A stretch of DNA of 64,000 bases, from positions 62,001-126,000 of the forward strand of contig NZ_FOAX01000003.1 in assembly GCF_900109775.1 (NCBI RefSeq), written 5' to 3'. The position numbers and the translations under genes are program-made. This document shows, piece by piece, positions 1-10,589 of this stretch. The notes under the pieces were generated by a model, which had not been told where the DNA came from, ran no database searches, and saw nothing but the letters and a program-made list of their open reading frames with translations. Source of the DNA: Pseudoxanthomonas sp. GM95. GTDB taxonomy: Bacteria; Pseudomonadota; Gammaproteobacteria; Xanthomonadales; Xanthomonadaceae. Positions within the stretch are counted from its first letter, which is position 1; each line of letters opens with the position of its first letter.

Positions 1-1
1 C

Positions 2-1741
2 GTGCATGGCGTGGCCGCGTTCGGCGCGCATGGCGAAGACGAAATTACCCGCTTTGCCGCTGCGGGTAGCGCGCCCAATGCGCAGCAAGCGGATGACCCA
101 AGCGGCCTGGCCGCAGGCCTGCTCGGCTATCGCGTGCAGCTGGCGCCCGGCGCGCAGCGCGACATCGTGCTGGCGTTCGCGCTGGGCAACGAGGTCATCG
201 ATGCGAAGACCGTCGAAGCCGCGCGCTGGCCCGCTGCGCCCACGCTGGACGTGCACGCGCTGCTCGGCGATGGCGACCAGGCCGGCGCGAAATTCGATGC
301 ACTGGCCGACGCACTGGCCGCGCAATGGGAACAGCGGCTGGGCAGGATCGGCCTGTCGCTGCCCGATCCCTCGCTGGTGGACATGCTGCGCGCACAGGCC
401 GCCTACATGCTGCTCAACCAGAGCGGCCCGGCGATGCAGCCCGGCCCGCGCAACTACAACCGCTCCTTCATCCGCGATGGCTCGGCCACCGCCGCGGTAC
501 TGCTGCGGATGGGCATGGCCAAGACCGCGCGCGATTACCTGCACTGGTACAGCACCCACGCCGTGCATGATAACGGCCTGGTGTCGCCGATCCTCAACGA
601 CGATGGCAGCGTCAACACCGGCTTCGGCTCGGACCTGGAATACGACGCGCAGGGGGAATACCTGTGGCTGGTGGCCGAGGTCGCGCGCCTGGATGGCGGC
701 GCGCAGACTGTGCGCGACTACCAGCCGCAGGTGAATCGCGCGCTCAAGTTCCTGCAGGAGCTGCGCGAGCGCACCCTGGTGCCCGGCTACCAGGCCGATC
801 GTCCGATGCCGGAGCGCTTCGCCGGACTGATCGCGCCATCAATCAGCCACGAAGGCTATTCGGTACCCACCCACAGCTACTGGGACAACTACTGGGCGCT
901 GCGCGGCTGGCATGACGGCGCCTGGCTGGCCGATCAATGGGGAGACCACGCCACGGCCAAGTGGGCGCGCGAGCAGTATCAGTTGCTGCACGATTCCCTG
1001 GCCGCGTCGATCCGCGCGACGATGCAGTGGAAAGGCATCGACACCATTCCCGCCGATGCGGACCAGGGCGGCAGCGATCCCACCAGCGTCTCGATCGCGC
1101 TCGATCCCACCGGCGCGCAGGACGTGCTACCGGTCGATGCGCTGGCCAACACCTTCGATCGCTACCTGGCCGAAGTGCGCAAGCGCGACACGCCCGATGC
1201 GCTCTACGCCTACACGCCCTACGAGATGCGCAACGTGCTCACCTACGTGCATCTGGATCGCCCGGCCGATGCCGAGTTCATGCTGCAGCACGTGGCGGGT
1301 GATCGCCGTCCGGCCGCGTGGCAGGAGCTGGCCGAGGTGATCTATTCGGACAAGCGCCACGCGATCTACCTCGGCGACATGCCGCATACCTGGATCGGCG
1401 CCGAATATGCGCGCAGCGTGTTCGGCATGTTGATGTTCGAAGGCGACGACGCACTCTCGCTGCTGCCCGGCACGCCGCCCTCGTGGGTCGCCGGCCCGGG
1501 CCTGAAAGTCGATGGCCTGCCCACGGCCTACGGCACGCTGGCGATGCAGGCCCGGCAGGAGGGGCAGCGCCTGACCGTCACGCTGGGCAAGGAGCTGAAG
1601 GCTAGAAGCGCGTTGAAGGTCTACTGGCCCAATCGCATGGTGCCTAAGTCGGTCACCGTGGATGGCAAGGCCGTGCGCGATTTCGATGCGCAGGGCCTGC
1701 GCCTGCAGCGGCCGTTCAAGACGCTGGTGGCGCAGTGGTGA
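2..1741 (+). CDS. Six-hairpin glycosidase-like protein, 5'-truncated by the window edge
   Basis: About 580 codons of an (alpha/alpha)6-barrel protein of the glycogen-debranching / GH78-like six-hairpin superfamily. The frame is open to the first base, so the true start lies upstream. Visible features are aromatic-rich helical repeats such as RNYNRSFIRDGSA (about residues 150-162), VPTHSYWDNYWALRGWHDG (about 290-308) and, near the end, PHTWIGAEY, followed by a small beta-sandwich tail. RDGS and WDNYW are typical sugar-binding elements of six-hairpin enzymes. Substrate and activity (hydrolase or phosphorylase) cannot be told from this fragment. The gene ends 6 bp before a convergent serine hydrolase gene. 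Confidence 0.7.
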   Translation: MHGVAAFGAHGEDEITRFAAAGSAPNAQQADDPSGLAAGLLGYRVQLAPGAQRDIVLAFALGNEVIDAKTVEAARWPAAPTLDVHALLGDGDQAGAKFDALADALAAQWEQRLGRIGLSLPDPSLVDMLRAQAAYMLLNQSGPAMQPGPRNYNRSFIRDGSATAAVLLRMGMAKTARDYLHWYSTHAVHDNGLVSPILNDDGSVNTGFGSDLEYDAQGEYLWLVAEVARLDGGAQTVRDYQPQVNRALKFLQELRERTLVPGYQADRPMPERFAGLIAPSISHEGYSVPTHSYWDNYWALRGWHDGAWLADQWGDHATAKWAREQYQLLHDSLAASIRATMQWKGIDTIPADADQGGSDPTSVSIALDPTGAQDVLPVDALANTFDRYLAEVRKRDTPDALYAYTPYEMRNVLTYVHLDRPADAEFMLQHVAGDRRPAAWQELAEVIYSDKRHAIYLGDMPHTWIGAEYARSVFGMLMFEGDDALSLLPGTPPSWVAGPGLKVDGLPTAYGTLAMQARQEGQRLTVTLGKELKARSALKVYWPNRMVPKSVTVDGKAVRDFDAQGLRLQRPFKTLVAQW

Positions 1742-1747
1742 GCGCGA

Positions 1748-2755
1748 TCAACGCGTGGCCAGTTCGGGCGCCGCCATGAGCTTGCCCAGCAGGGCGTGCA
1801 ATTCCAGCAGGTAGCCACTGCTGCCCGACGGCTGGTCCGGATCGGAGGTCATCACCACCACCAGGTCCAGCGACGGCACCACGTACAGCATCTGCCCGCC
1901 GTAACCCCAGGCAAAGCGCACGTCGCGCGCGCCGATGCGCCGGGCAAACCAGCCATAGCCGTAGCCATCGCCGGTGAACACCGAATGCGTGCGCGGCGCC
2001 CAGGCCGCGTCGATCCAGCGCGGCGAGATCAACGCCTTGCCATCGCTTGAACGCCCGCCGTTACGGAACAGTTCGCCGAAGGCCCACAGCGAGCGTGGCG
2101 TCATCGACATCTGGTTGCCGCCGAAATACACGCCCTGCGGATCGCGCGCCCAGGCCGTGATCGCAAAGCCGGGTTGCGGACCAAGCCACTCCTTCGAGAG
2201 TTGCAGCGTCGACTTGCCGGTGGCGCGGGTGAGGATCGCCGAGAGCAGGTGCGTCGAACCGGTCGAATACAGCATGCCGCCGCCCGGATCGTCGACGAAG
2301 GGTTGCGCCAGCACATAGCGCACCCAGTTGCGGCTGCCGACCCAGCGGCCGTAGTTCGGGCCGGAAGTGCGCGCCAATCCCGCCTGCATCGACAGCAGTT
2401 GGCCGATCGTCACCTTGGCCAGGCGCGGATCGGGGTTCGGCGGCAGATCGCCCTTCAGCAGCGGCGCGATCGGCTGGTCCACGCCTTCCAGCACACCCTT
2501 GTCGATCGCGATCCCGACCAGCGCGGCCACCACCGTCTTCGACGCCGACTTGATGTTGGCCGGCCGATCGACCGCACCGCCGTGATAGCCGCGCTCGGCA
2601 ATCATCTTGCCGTGCTGCGCGACGATCACGGTGCGCAGGTTGGGCAGCGTGGCGGCCCCATCAAGGGTTTGCGGCAAGGTCTGCGCAGCAGATGCCAGCG
2701 GCATCGCGACAGCCCAAAGCCAGCCCCATAGCAGCGTATGCAGAAGCGCCTTCAT
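1748..2755 (-). CDS. Exported serine hydrolase, beta-lactamase/penicillin-binding-protein-like family
   Basis: A 335-residue protein of the class C beta-lactamase-like serine hydrolases. An N-terminal signal peptide (MKALLH..., ending near ASA-A at residue 24) predicts export to the periplasm. The nucleophile motif SxxK is seen as S70-A-S-K73, the second motif is Y-S-T instead of Y-x-N, and the third, HxG-like motif reads WGYGGQ. Together these resemble 6-aminohexanoate-dimer-hydrolase-like esterases or amidases more than a true beta-lactamase. A longer open frame runs upstream but lacks family similarity, so the Met at 2755, followed by a clear signal peptide, is preferred. The natural substrate is unknown. 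Confidence 0.78.
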   Translation of the reverse strand: MKALLHTLLWGWLWAVAMPLASAAQTLPQTLDGAATLPNLRTVIVAQHGKMIAERGYHGGAVDRPANIKSASKTVVAALVGIAIDKGVLEGVDQPIAPLLKGDLPPNPDPRLAKVTIGQLLSMQAGLARTSGPNYGRWVGSRNWVRYVLAQPFVDDPGGGMLYSTGSTHLLSAILTRATGKSTLQLSKEWLGPQPGFAITAWARDPQGVYFGGNQMSMTPRSLWAFGELFRNGGRSSDGKALISPRWIDAAWAPRTHSVFTGDGYGYGWFARRIGARDVRFAWGYGGQMLYVVPSLDLVVVMTSDPDQPSGSSGYLLELHALLGKLMAAPELATR

Positions 2756-2851
2756 GTCTGCCAGTGTGACCGCGGCGCCTGCACAAAGGCCATGCACACG
2801 GCCTGATGACCATGCGGTAAGGTGCCGCACTGCCTCGCCACAGGGATCCGC

Positions 2852-3534
2852 ATGCACTCGCGAACACCCGCGCCGCCACGCCTCAAGGTGCTGCCCTATC
2901 GCGCGCTGGCCGAGGGCAAGGACTACTGGATCATCGATGACCTGCTGCCGGATGCGGCCGCGGTGCGTGCGCGCTGCCTGCGGCGCGACGACTGGATCGA
3001 AGGCTATCCCCACAAGCCGGAAAGCTGGCCTGGTCTGCGCACCTTGCCGGGACTGGAGCCTGACGAGCTGGCGCTGGTCGAAGATCACGTGCGTCGGGCC
3101 ACCGGCGCCAAGCGGCTATGGATGGCGACGCCGCCGGCAGGCGCAACGCCCAATCACAATTGCGTCCAGGTGGTGGGCGTCGATGAGAGCCAGGCGCGCC
3201 CTCACACCGATGCGCGCTCCCTCTGCAAATACGCTCCGTGCTCTATCTGAATCCCGACGTGCCAGCGCACTGCGGTACCAGCTTCTATCGGCAGCGCCTT
3301 CCTGGCGGCGCGCGCGGTGGCAATTTCGCACCCGCTTCCAAGAACAATCTGGTTGAAGCGCTCGGCACGCGCTTTGTACCGCCGGACAGCTTCGTTGAGG
3401 ACCTGCGAATCGACCATCGCGTCAACCGGCTCCTGCTTTACCAGGCCAACCTGATCAATAGCGCGACGGGCTATTGGGGCCACACGCTGGAAGAGAAACG
3501 CATGGCCGCCGTGTTCTTCTGGATGGCCAACTGA
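2852..3534 (+). pseudogene. DUF6445 family protein (2OG-Fe(II) oxygenase-like), broken by a single-base frameshift
   Basis: Two adjoining frames together make one recognisable DUF6445 protein. The first part, from ATG 2852, ends RPHTDARSLCKYA and then runs into a stop at 3248-3250. The rest continues in another frame from about 3238 (VLYLNPDVPAHCGTSFYRQ) to the stop at 3532-3534. Family members normally read ...KYAAVLYLNP..., so one base is missing between GCT (3233-3235) and GTG (3238-3240). The H-x-D of RPHTD is reminiscent of the iron-binding facial triad of 2-oxoglutarate oxygenases. Both halves are otherwise undecayed, so either the mutation is recent or the base was lost in sequencing. 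Confidence 0.75.
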
Positions 3535-3558
3535 CGGCGCACACTTCGGTGCGCCGTC
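3533..3558. terminator. Hairpin between convergent genes
   Basis: A perfect 10-bp inverted repeat, GACGGCGCAC / GTGCGCCGTC, with a 6-nt loop. It overlaps the stop codon of the DUF6445 gene and lies 8 bp beyond the glpK stop on the other strand. There is no T-tract on either side. Its place between convergent genes suggests a bidirectional terminator or a 3'-end protecting structure. Confidence 0.5.
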
Positions 3559-3565
3559 GCATCCG

Positions 3566-5962
<2,397 letters not shown>

Positions 5963-5966
<4 letters not shown>

Positions 5967-6022
5967 GCGGCGCACCCGCGTGCGTGGATGCGGCCCACAC
6001 CGCGCCTTGAAACCTTGATCAT
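5963..6022 (-). CDS. Putative 19-residue leader peptide overlapping the glpF start
   Basis: A short frame encoding MIKVSRRGVGRIHARGCAA. Its ATG at 6022 has a strong GGGAGG site with 8-nt spacing, better than anything in front of glpF itself. Its TGA (5965-5963) overlaps the glpF ATG (5966-5964) as ATGA, the usual layout for translational reinitiation. The peptide is basic (five Arg, one Lys) and has no membrane segment. The sequence shows a ribosome-loading site that could drive glpF; whether the peptide has any role of its own is unknown. Confidence 0.45.
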
Positions 6023-6096
6023 GTCAGCGACCTCCCAGTGGTGACGTTGCGATGCCGCGCCGGCTGGCGGGCACGTTGAATGGATGCGGACTGTAC

Positions 6097-7614
6097 TCAG
6101 CCGAGCGCGCGCGTCGCGTGCACTTGCCCCTGCTGCTGCAGGGATTCCGCCAGGCGCTGCTGCTGCGCGGGCGTCAGGCGCAGGCCGAGTTTGCTGCGCC
6201 GCCAGAGCAGATCGCGCGCATCGGTGACCCATTCGTTGGCGCGCAGGTAATCAACTTCGGCCTGGTAAAGATCGGCGCCGAAGTGTTCGCCCAGCTCCTG
6301 CAGCGACGTTGCGCTGCCCAGGATCGCGTCGACGCGCGTGCCGTAGTTGCGCACCAGGCGCCAGGCCATCTCGGCCGGCAGCCACGGCTTGGCGTTGCGT
6401 ACTTCCGCCAGCAGCGCGTCGAAATCGCGGCGTTCGCCGCCAGGCAGCGGCGCCCCATCGGCGGTCCACGCCGGTGCCTTGCGGCCGAGCTGGGCGACCA
6501 GCTTGTCCACGGCCTGTTCGGCCAGCTTGCGATAGGTGGTGAGCTTGCCGCCGAAGACGCTCAGCAGCGGCGCGCCCTTGGCATCGAGTTCAAGCTGGTA
6601 ATCGCGGGTGACTTCCGAGGCGTTGTCCTCTTCGTCCTCCAGCAGCGGGCGCACGCCGCTGTAGGTCCAGACCACATCGGCCGGCGTGATCGCCTGCTTG
6701 AAGTAACGGTTGGCCGCTTCGCACAGGTAGGCCACTTCGTCATCGTTGATGCGCGGGTTGGCCGGATCGGCGTGGTATTCCATGTCGGTGGTGCCGACCA
6801 AGGTGAAATCGCGCTCGTAGGGAATGGCAAACACGATGCGCCGGTCCGGCTGCTGGAAGATGTAGGCGTGGTCGTGGTCGAACATCTTCGGCACCACGAT
6901 GTGGCTGCCCTTGACCAGGCGCAGCGCGTAGTCGTGCTTCACGCCGCTGGCAACTTCATCGAGGAAGTTCACCGCCCACGGCCCGGCCGCGTTGACCAGG
7001 GATGTGGCTTCTACAGTGAAGCGATCGCCTTGGGCGTTTTCAAGTTCGGCGATCCAGTGATCGGCCTGGCGGCGCGCGCTGACGCAGCGGGTGCGCACAT
7101 GCACGGTGGCGCCGCGCGCCTGCGCGTCCATCGCGTTGAGCACCACCATGCGCGCGTCCTGCACCCAGGCATCGGAATAGGCGAAGCCGGTGGTCAGTTC
7201 ATCGCGCAGCGGCTGGCCTACTGCGTGTGTGCGCAGCGAGAGCTTGCGCGAGCCTGCCAGCGTGCGCTTGCCGCCGCCAAGGTGGTCGTAGAGGAACATG
7301 CCGATCCGGATCATCCACGCCGGGCGCAGGTGCGGCTGGTGCGGCAGGACGAAGCGCAGCGGCCAGATAATGTGCGGCGCCATGCGCAGCAGCACTTCGC
7401 GCTCGGCCAGCGACTTGCCGACCAGGCGGAACTCGTACTGCTCCAGGTAGCGTAGGCCGCCGTGGATCAGCTTGGTGCTGGCGCTGGAGGTGTGGGCGGC
7501 CAGGTCGTCGCGTTCGCACAGGCAGACCTTCAGGCCACGACCCACCGCGTCGCGGGCGATGCCCACGCCGTTAATCCCGCCACCGACCACCAGTACGTCA
7601 AACCGCTCCGCCAT
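6097..7614 (-). CDS. glpD: Aerobic sn-glycerol-3-phosphate dehydrogenase
   Basis: A 505-residue FAD flavoenzyme of the GlpD family, membrane-associated, oxidising glycerol 3-phosphate to dihydroxyacetone phosphate and passing electrons to quinone. The N-terminal dinucleotide-binding motif reads VLVVGGGINGVGIARDA (about residues 7-23), followed by the conserved SSASTKLIHGGLRYLEQY. GVRPLLEDEEDNASEVTRDY in the second half and a helical C-terminal cap also fit the family. The start at 7614 has GAGGAC directly upstream. It is the first gene of the glpD-glpF-glpK run, with a 270-bp region before it holding GlpR-like half-sites and the glpR terminator. Confidence 0.97.
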   Translation of the reverse strand: MAERFDVLVVGGGINGVGIARDAVGRGLKVCLCERDDLAAHTSSASTKLIHGGLRYLEQYEFRLVGKSLAEREVLLRMAPHIIWPLRFVLPHQPHLRPAWMIRIGMFLYDHLGGGKRTLAGSRKLSLRTHAVGQPLRDELTTGFAYSDAWVQDARMVVLNAMDAQARGATVHVRTRCVSARRQADHWIAELENAQGDRFTVEATSLVNAAGPWAVNFLDEVASGVKHDYALRLVKGSHIVVPKMFDHDHAYIFQQPDRRIVFAIPYERDFTLVGTTDMEYHADPANPRINDDEVAYLCEAANRYFKQAITPADVVWTYSGVRPLLEDEEDNASEVTRDYQLELDAKGAPLLSVFGGKLTTYRKLAEQAVDKLVAQLGRKAPAWTADGAPLPGGERRDFDALLAEVRNAKPWLPAEMAWRLVRNYGTRVDAILGSATSLQELGEHFGADLYQAEVDYLRANEWVTDARDLLWRRSKLGLRLTPAQQQRLAESLQQQGQVHATRALG

Positions 7615-7699
7615 GTCCTCGACTCCTTTGCGCGGGCAGCCGGCCAGACCGGACGCCCCAAAACACTCAGATCCGGACGGATTGAGCGAGAGGAATCTT

Positions 7700-7719
7700 A
7701 AACGAACATTTTCGAACAT
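7700..7719 (-). promoter_or_regulatory. Putative GlpR operator upstream of glpD
   Basis: On the glpD strand this is two direct ATGTTCG copies spaced 10 bp apart (+ strand CGAACAT at 7703-7709 and 7713-7719), followed by TTTAAG. The Escherichia coli GlpR operator is a palindrome built from ATGTTCG / CGAACAT halves, so the half-site matches but the arrangement is tandem. It lies about 85-105 bp before the glpD start. Two weaker CGAAC copies occur at 7782 and 7834. The identity as GlpR sites is inferred from half-site similarity and from glpR lying next door. Confidence 0.45.
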
Positions 7720-7732
7720 CGCGTGACGACGC

Positions 7733-7756
7733 AAAGAAAAGCCCATCTGACGGGCT
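7733..7756 (-). terminator. Rho-independent terminator of glpR
   Basis: On the minus strand the stem is AGCCC/GGGCT with a 7-nt loop (7740-7756), followed by TTTTCTTT. It is about 130 bp after the glpR stop and before the glpD promoter region, so glpR and glpD are probably separate transcription units. Confidence 0.65.
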
Positions 7757-7884
7757 ATTTCGGTGGTCTAAGGCCGATAATCGAACAGAGATTTGGGCGG
7801 CATGCCCTGCGTACGCACAGTAACGTACACAAACGAACTTCACGATTCGCAGGCGCGCTGCGAGCGCCAGAAACCGCGCAGCAC

Positions 7885-8655
7885 TCAGGCCGCGACGTGG
7901 ACCCGGGTGCCGGCCTTGGCCAAGACTTCAGCCAACTCCTCGGGCGGGGCGCGGTCGGTGAACCAGTCGTCCACCAGCGAGATCGGCCCCAGCCGGCACA
8001 GCGCATTGCGACCCAGCTTGCTGGCATCGGCGGCCAGGAACACCTGCCGCGAGTGCTCGACAATGGCCTGGGCCACGCGCACTTCCTGGAAGTCGAAATC
8101 CAGCAGCGTCCCGTCCGGCTCGATGCCGGAGATGCCGATGATCCCGAAGTCCACGGTGAACTGCCGTACCAGGTCGATGGTCGGCTGGCCGGTCACGCCC
8201 TGGTCGCGCGCGCGGACCATGCCGCCGGCCACGATCACCTCGAAGCTGGGATTGGCGCTCATCGTCACCGCGACGTTGAGGTTGTTGGTGATCACCCGCA
8301 GCCCTTGGTGCTGCATCAGCGCGGCGGCCACGTCCTCATTCGTCGTGCCCAGGTTGATGAACAGCGAGGCCTGGTCCGGGATATGCCGCGCCAGCTCGGT
8401 GGCGATGCGGCGCTTCTGTTCGGCCAGCAGCGATTTGCGCGTGGTGTAGGCCACGTTCTCCACGCTGGAAGGCAGGCTCACGCCGCCGTGGTAACGCCGC
8501 AGCAGACCCGCCTCGCACAACAGCGCGAGGTCACGGCGGATCGTCTGCTGGGTGACCTCGAACTGCGTGGCCAGGCCATCGACCTCGGCATAGCCCTGCT
8601 GGCGCACCAGCGCCACCAGCTGTTCCTGCCGCCGGTTGAGGACCGGTTGTTCCAT
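7885..8655 (-). CDS. glpR: DeoR-family transcriptional repressor of glycerol 3-phosphate genes
   Basis: A 256-residue DeoR-family regulator. The N-terminal winged helix-turn-helix (about residues 1-60) carries the family signature around VTQQTIRRDLALLCEAGLL, and the rest is the sugar-phosphate-sensing DeoRC domain with NLGTTNEDVAAAL and GIIGISGIEPDG. Known GlpR proteins are released from DNA by glycerol 3-phosphate. The start at 8655 follows GAGGTG by about 11 nt. Its position directly upstream of glpD-glpF-glpK, on the same strand but with its own terminator, supports the assignment. Confidence 0.92.
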   Translation of the reverse strand: MEQPVLNRRQEQLVALVRQQGYAEVDGLATQFEVTQQTIRRDLALLCEAGLLRRYHGGVSLPSSVENVAYTTRKSLLAEQKRRIATELARHIPDQASLFINLGTTNEDVAAALMQHQGLRVITNNLNVAVTMSANPSFEVIVAGGMVRARDQGVTGQPTIDLVRQFTVDFGIIGISGIEPDGTLLDFDFQEVRVAQAIVEHSRQVFLAADASKLGRNALCRLGPISLVDDWFTDRAPPEELAEVLAKAGTRVHVAA

Positions 8656-8726
8656 GCGTGCTGCCACCTCATGCGAGCTGCACGCATGATCGCCGATGTA
8701 CGCGGCGATGCAAAACCTGCGGCTTG

Positions 8727-9770
8727 TCAGGCCTGCTGCCACCACGCGTGGCCGGGCTGCGGCTGCTGCAGGTCCAGACGCTCGCCAATGACGGGCGTGG
8801 CCAGCGACACGCCGCGCTCGGCGGCCAGCGCGCTGATGCGGTCGAACGGCTCGAACCACGGATGCATCGCCAAATCGAAGGTGCCGTTGTGGATCGGCAT
8901 CATCCAGCGGCCGCGCACGTCGAGGTGCGCCTGCAGCGACTGCTCGGGCTGCATGTGCACGTGCGGCCACTGCGGGTCGTAGGCGCCGGTTTCCATGAAG
9001 GTCACGTCGAACGGCCCGAACCGCTCGCCGATCGCCTTGAAGCCCTCGAAGTAGCCGGTATCGCCACTGAAGAACACGCGCAGGTCGTCGTCGATCACTA
9101 CCCACGAGGCCCACAGCGTCGCGTTGCTGTCGTGCAGCCCGCGCCCGGAAAAATGCTGCGCCGGCGTGGCAACCAGGCGCAAGCCATCGACCTGCGTGCC
9201 TTGCCACCAATCCAGCTGCTGCACCTTGTGCGCCGGCACACCCCAGCCGATCAACGTGTCGCCCACGCCCAGCGGGGTGAGGAAGTGCTCGGTCCGCTCG
9301 GCCAGCGCCAGCACCGTGGCCTTGTCGAGGTGGTCGTAATGATTGTGCGAGAGGATCACGCCCTTCAGCGCCGGCAGCGCGTCCAGCGCGATCGGCGGCG
9401 CGTGGAAGCGCTTGGGCCCCATCCACTGGAACGGCGAGGCGCGCTCTGCGAACACCGGATCGGTGATCCAGAAGTTGCCGCGCAGCTTCAACAGCACGGT
9501 CGAGTGACCAAGCCGGAACAGGCTGCGGTCCGGCGCGGCCAGCAGCTGCGCGCGGGTCAGCGGCGCGAGCTTGATCGGCGCGGCCGGCACGGTGGTACGC
9601 GGCTTGTGCAGCAGCATGTTCCAGATCAGCTTGAGCGACTTGCCCAGGCCGGTCGGCGGCGTCGGCACGACGTTGCGGAAGCGACCACCGCGATGCTGCG
9701 GCGAGTCCGTGTAATCGGGCTTGGGGGCGCAGGCGCGGCCACGCAGGGTGCAGACATTCATGGAAGCCAT
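8727..9770 (-). CDS. MBL-fold metallohydrolase, UlaG / NAPE-PLD-like
   Basis: A 347-residue metallo-beta-lactamase-fold hydrolase. The dinuclear metal site is visible as HNHYDHLD (HxHxDH), a further His in TPAQHFSGRG, Asp in FFSGDTGYFEGF, and His in PIHNGTFDLA. The combination is typical of the NAPE-phospholipase D / UlaG subgroup rather than of beta-lactamases. There is no signal peptide, so it is probably cytoplasmic. It is divergent from a TetR gene, and one palindromic operator lies between 50 and 70 bp before its start, so repression by that regulator is likely. The substrate is unknown, possibly a phosphodiester or lactone. A second start three codons in (9761) is possible. Confidence 0.82.
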   Translation of the reverse strand: MASMNVCTLRGRACAPKPDYTDSPQHRGGRFRNVVPTPPTGLGKSLKLIWNMLLHKPRTTVPAAPIKLAPLTRAQLLAAPDRSLFRLGHSTVLLKLRGNFWITDPVFAERASPFQWMGPKRFHAPPIALDALPALKGVILSHNHYDHLDKATVLALAERTEHFLTPLGVGDTLIGWGVPAHKVQQLDWWQGTQVDGLRLVATPAQHFSGRGLHDSNATLWASWVVIDDDLRVFFSGDTGYFEGFKAIGERFGPFDVTFMETGAYDPQWPHVHMQPEQSLQAHLDVRGRWMMPIHNGTFDLAMHPWFEPFDRISALAAERGVSLATPVIGERLDLQQPQPGHAWWQQA

Positions 9771-9822
9771 CCGGTTGAAATGAGGCGACGCCCAGCTTCG
9801 AAGTGGGCACCGCTAGAATTAC

Positions 9823-9837
9823 ACTACACAGTGTAGT
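9823..9837. promoter_or_regulatory. Palindromic operator 1 between the MBL hydrolase and tetR genes
   Basis: A perfect 15-bp palindrome, ACTACACAGTGTAGT (7-bp arms around a central A). A degenerate second copy begins 34 bp downstream. Its symmetry and position between divergent genes fit a TetR-family operator controlling both directions. Confidence 0.7.
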
Positions 9838-9856
9838 TCCATTTCCGTAAAAGTAA

Positions 9857-9871
9857 ACTGCACGGTGTAAA
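9857..9871. promoter_or_regulatory. Palindromic operator 2 (degenerate copy) before tetR
   Basis: ACTGCACGGTGTAAA, an imperfect copy of the palindrome at 9823-9837 (11 of 15 positions equal). It ends 8 bp before the tetR start, where bound protein would block transcription or translation start of the regulator gene. This suggests autoregulation. Confidence 0.6.
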
Positions 9872-9879
9872 ATCGCGGA

Positions 9880-10518
9880 ATGCCCTCGCCTTCCGCCCCC
9901 AAGACCACTGCGCCCCAGCGCCTGACCGACCGCAAACGCCAGGCCATCGTCGAGTCCGCGATCGAGGCGTTTCGCACGCAGGGATTCGATGCAACCAGCA
10001 TGGATCGCATCGCCGCCGACGCCGGCGTGTCCAAGCGCACGGTCTATAACCACTTCCCCAGCAAGGATGCGCTGTTCGCCGAAATCCTCGCCCAGCTCTG
10101 GGGCAAGGCCGCCGGCCTGGCCGAGCAGGCTTATGCCCAAGGCCAACCGCTACGCCCGCAGTTGCTGGCGCTGATGCAACAGAAGCTGCGCATGCTGGAG
10201 GACGAGCACTTCGTCGGCCTGGCACGCGTGGCGATCGCCGAGGCCATCCATGCGCCAGAACGCGCCCGCGAGATGGTCGCGCGCATGGGCGACAAGGACG
10301 AAGGCATCACCGTCTGGATCCGCGCCGCCATCGCCGACGGCGCGCTGAAGAAAGCCGACGCGCAGTTCGCCTCGCACCAGCTGCAGAGCCTGATCAAGGG
10401 TTTCGCGTTCTGGCCGCAACTGACCATGGGCCAGTCCACGCTGACCCGCGCGCAACAGCAGCAAGTGGCCGAGTCCGCGGTGGATATGTTCCTGGCGCAT
10501 TACGCGACTAAATGCTGA
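9880..10518 (+). CDS. TetR/AcrR-family transcriptional regulator
   Basis: A 212-residue TetR-type repressor. The N-terminal helix-turn-helix (about residues 18-64) contains SMDRIAADAGVSKRTVYNHFPSKDALF, a textbook TetR DNA-binding motif. The C-terminal half is an all-helical ligand and dimer domain resembling the AcrR-type C-terminal family with ...GLARVAIAEA... and ...ALKKADAQFASHQL.... It is divergent from the MBL-fold hydrolase, with two operator-like palindromes in the 109-bp gap. The likely targets are that hydrolase and itself. The inducer is unknown. Confidence 0.92.
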   Translation: MPSPSAPKTTAPQRLTDRKRQAIVESAIEAFRTQGFDATSMDRIAADAGVSKRTVYNHFPSKDALFAEILAQLWGKAAGLAEQAYAQGQPLRPQLLALMQQKLRMLEDEHFVGLARVAIAEAIHAPERAREMVARMGDKDEGITVWIRAAIADGALKKADAQFASHQLQSLIKGFAFWPQLTMGQSTLTRAQQQQVAESAVDMFLAHYATKC

Positions 10519-10589
10519 CTCGGCTGGATGCCGGCACCGCAGGACTGTCAGAATCACCCTGCGTTGATCCCACCAGACCAAGGACGTCC

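Noticed and set aside
1748..2755. Serine hydrolase as a beta-lactamase resistance gene
   Set aside because: The second and third motifs (YST, GYGGQ) fit the esterase/amidase branch; there is no regulator such as ampR beside it.
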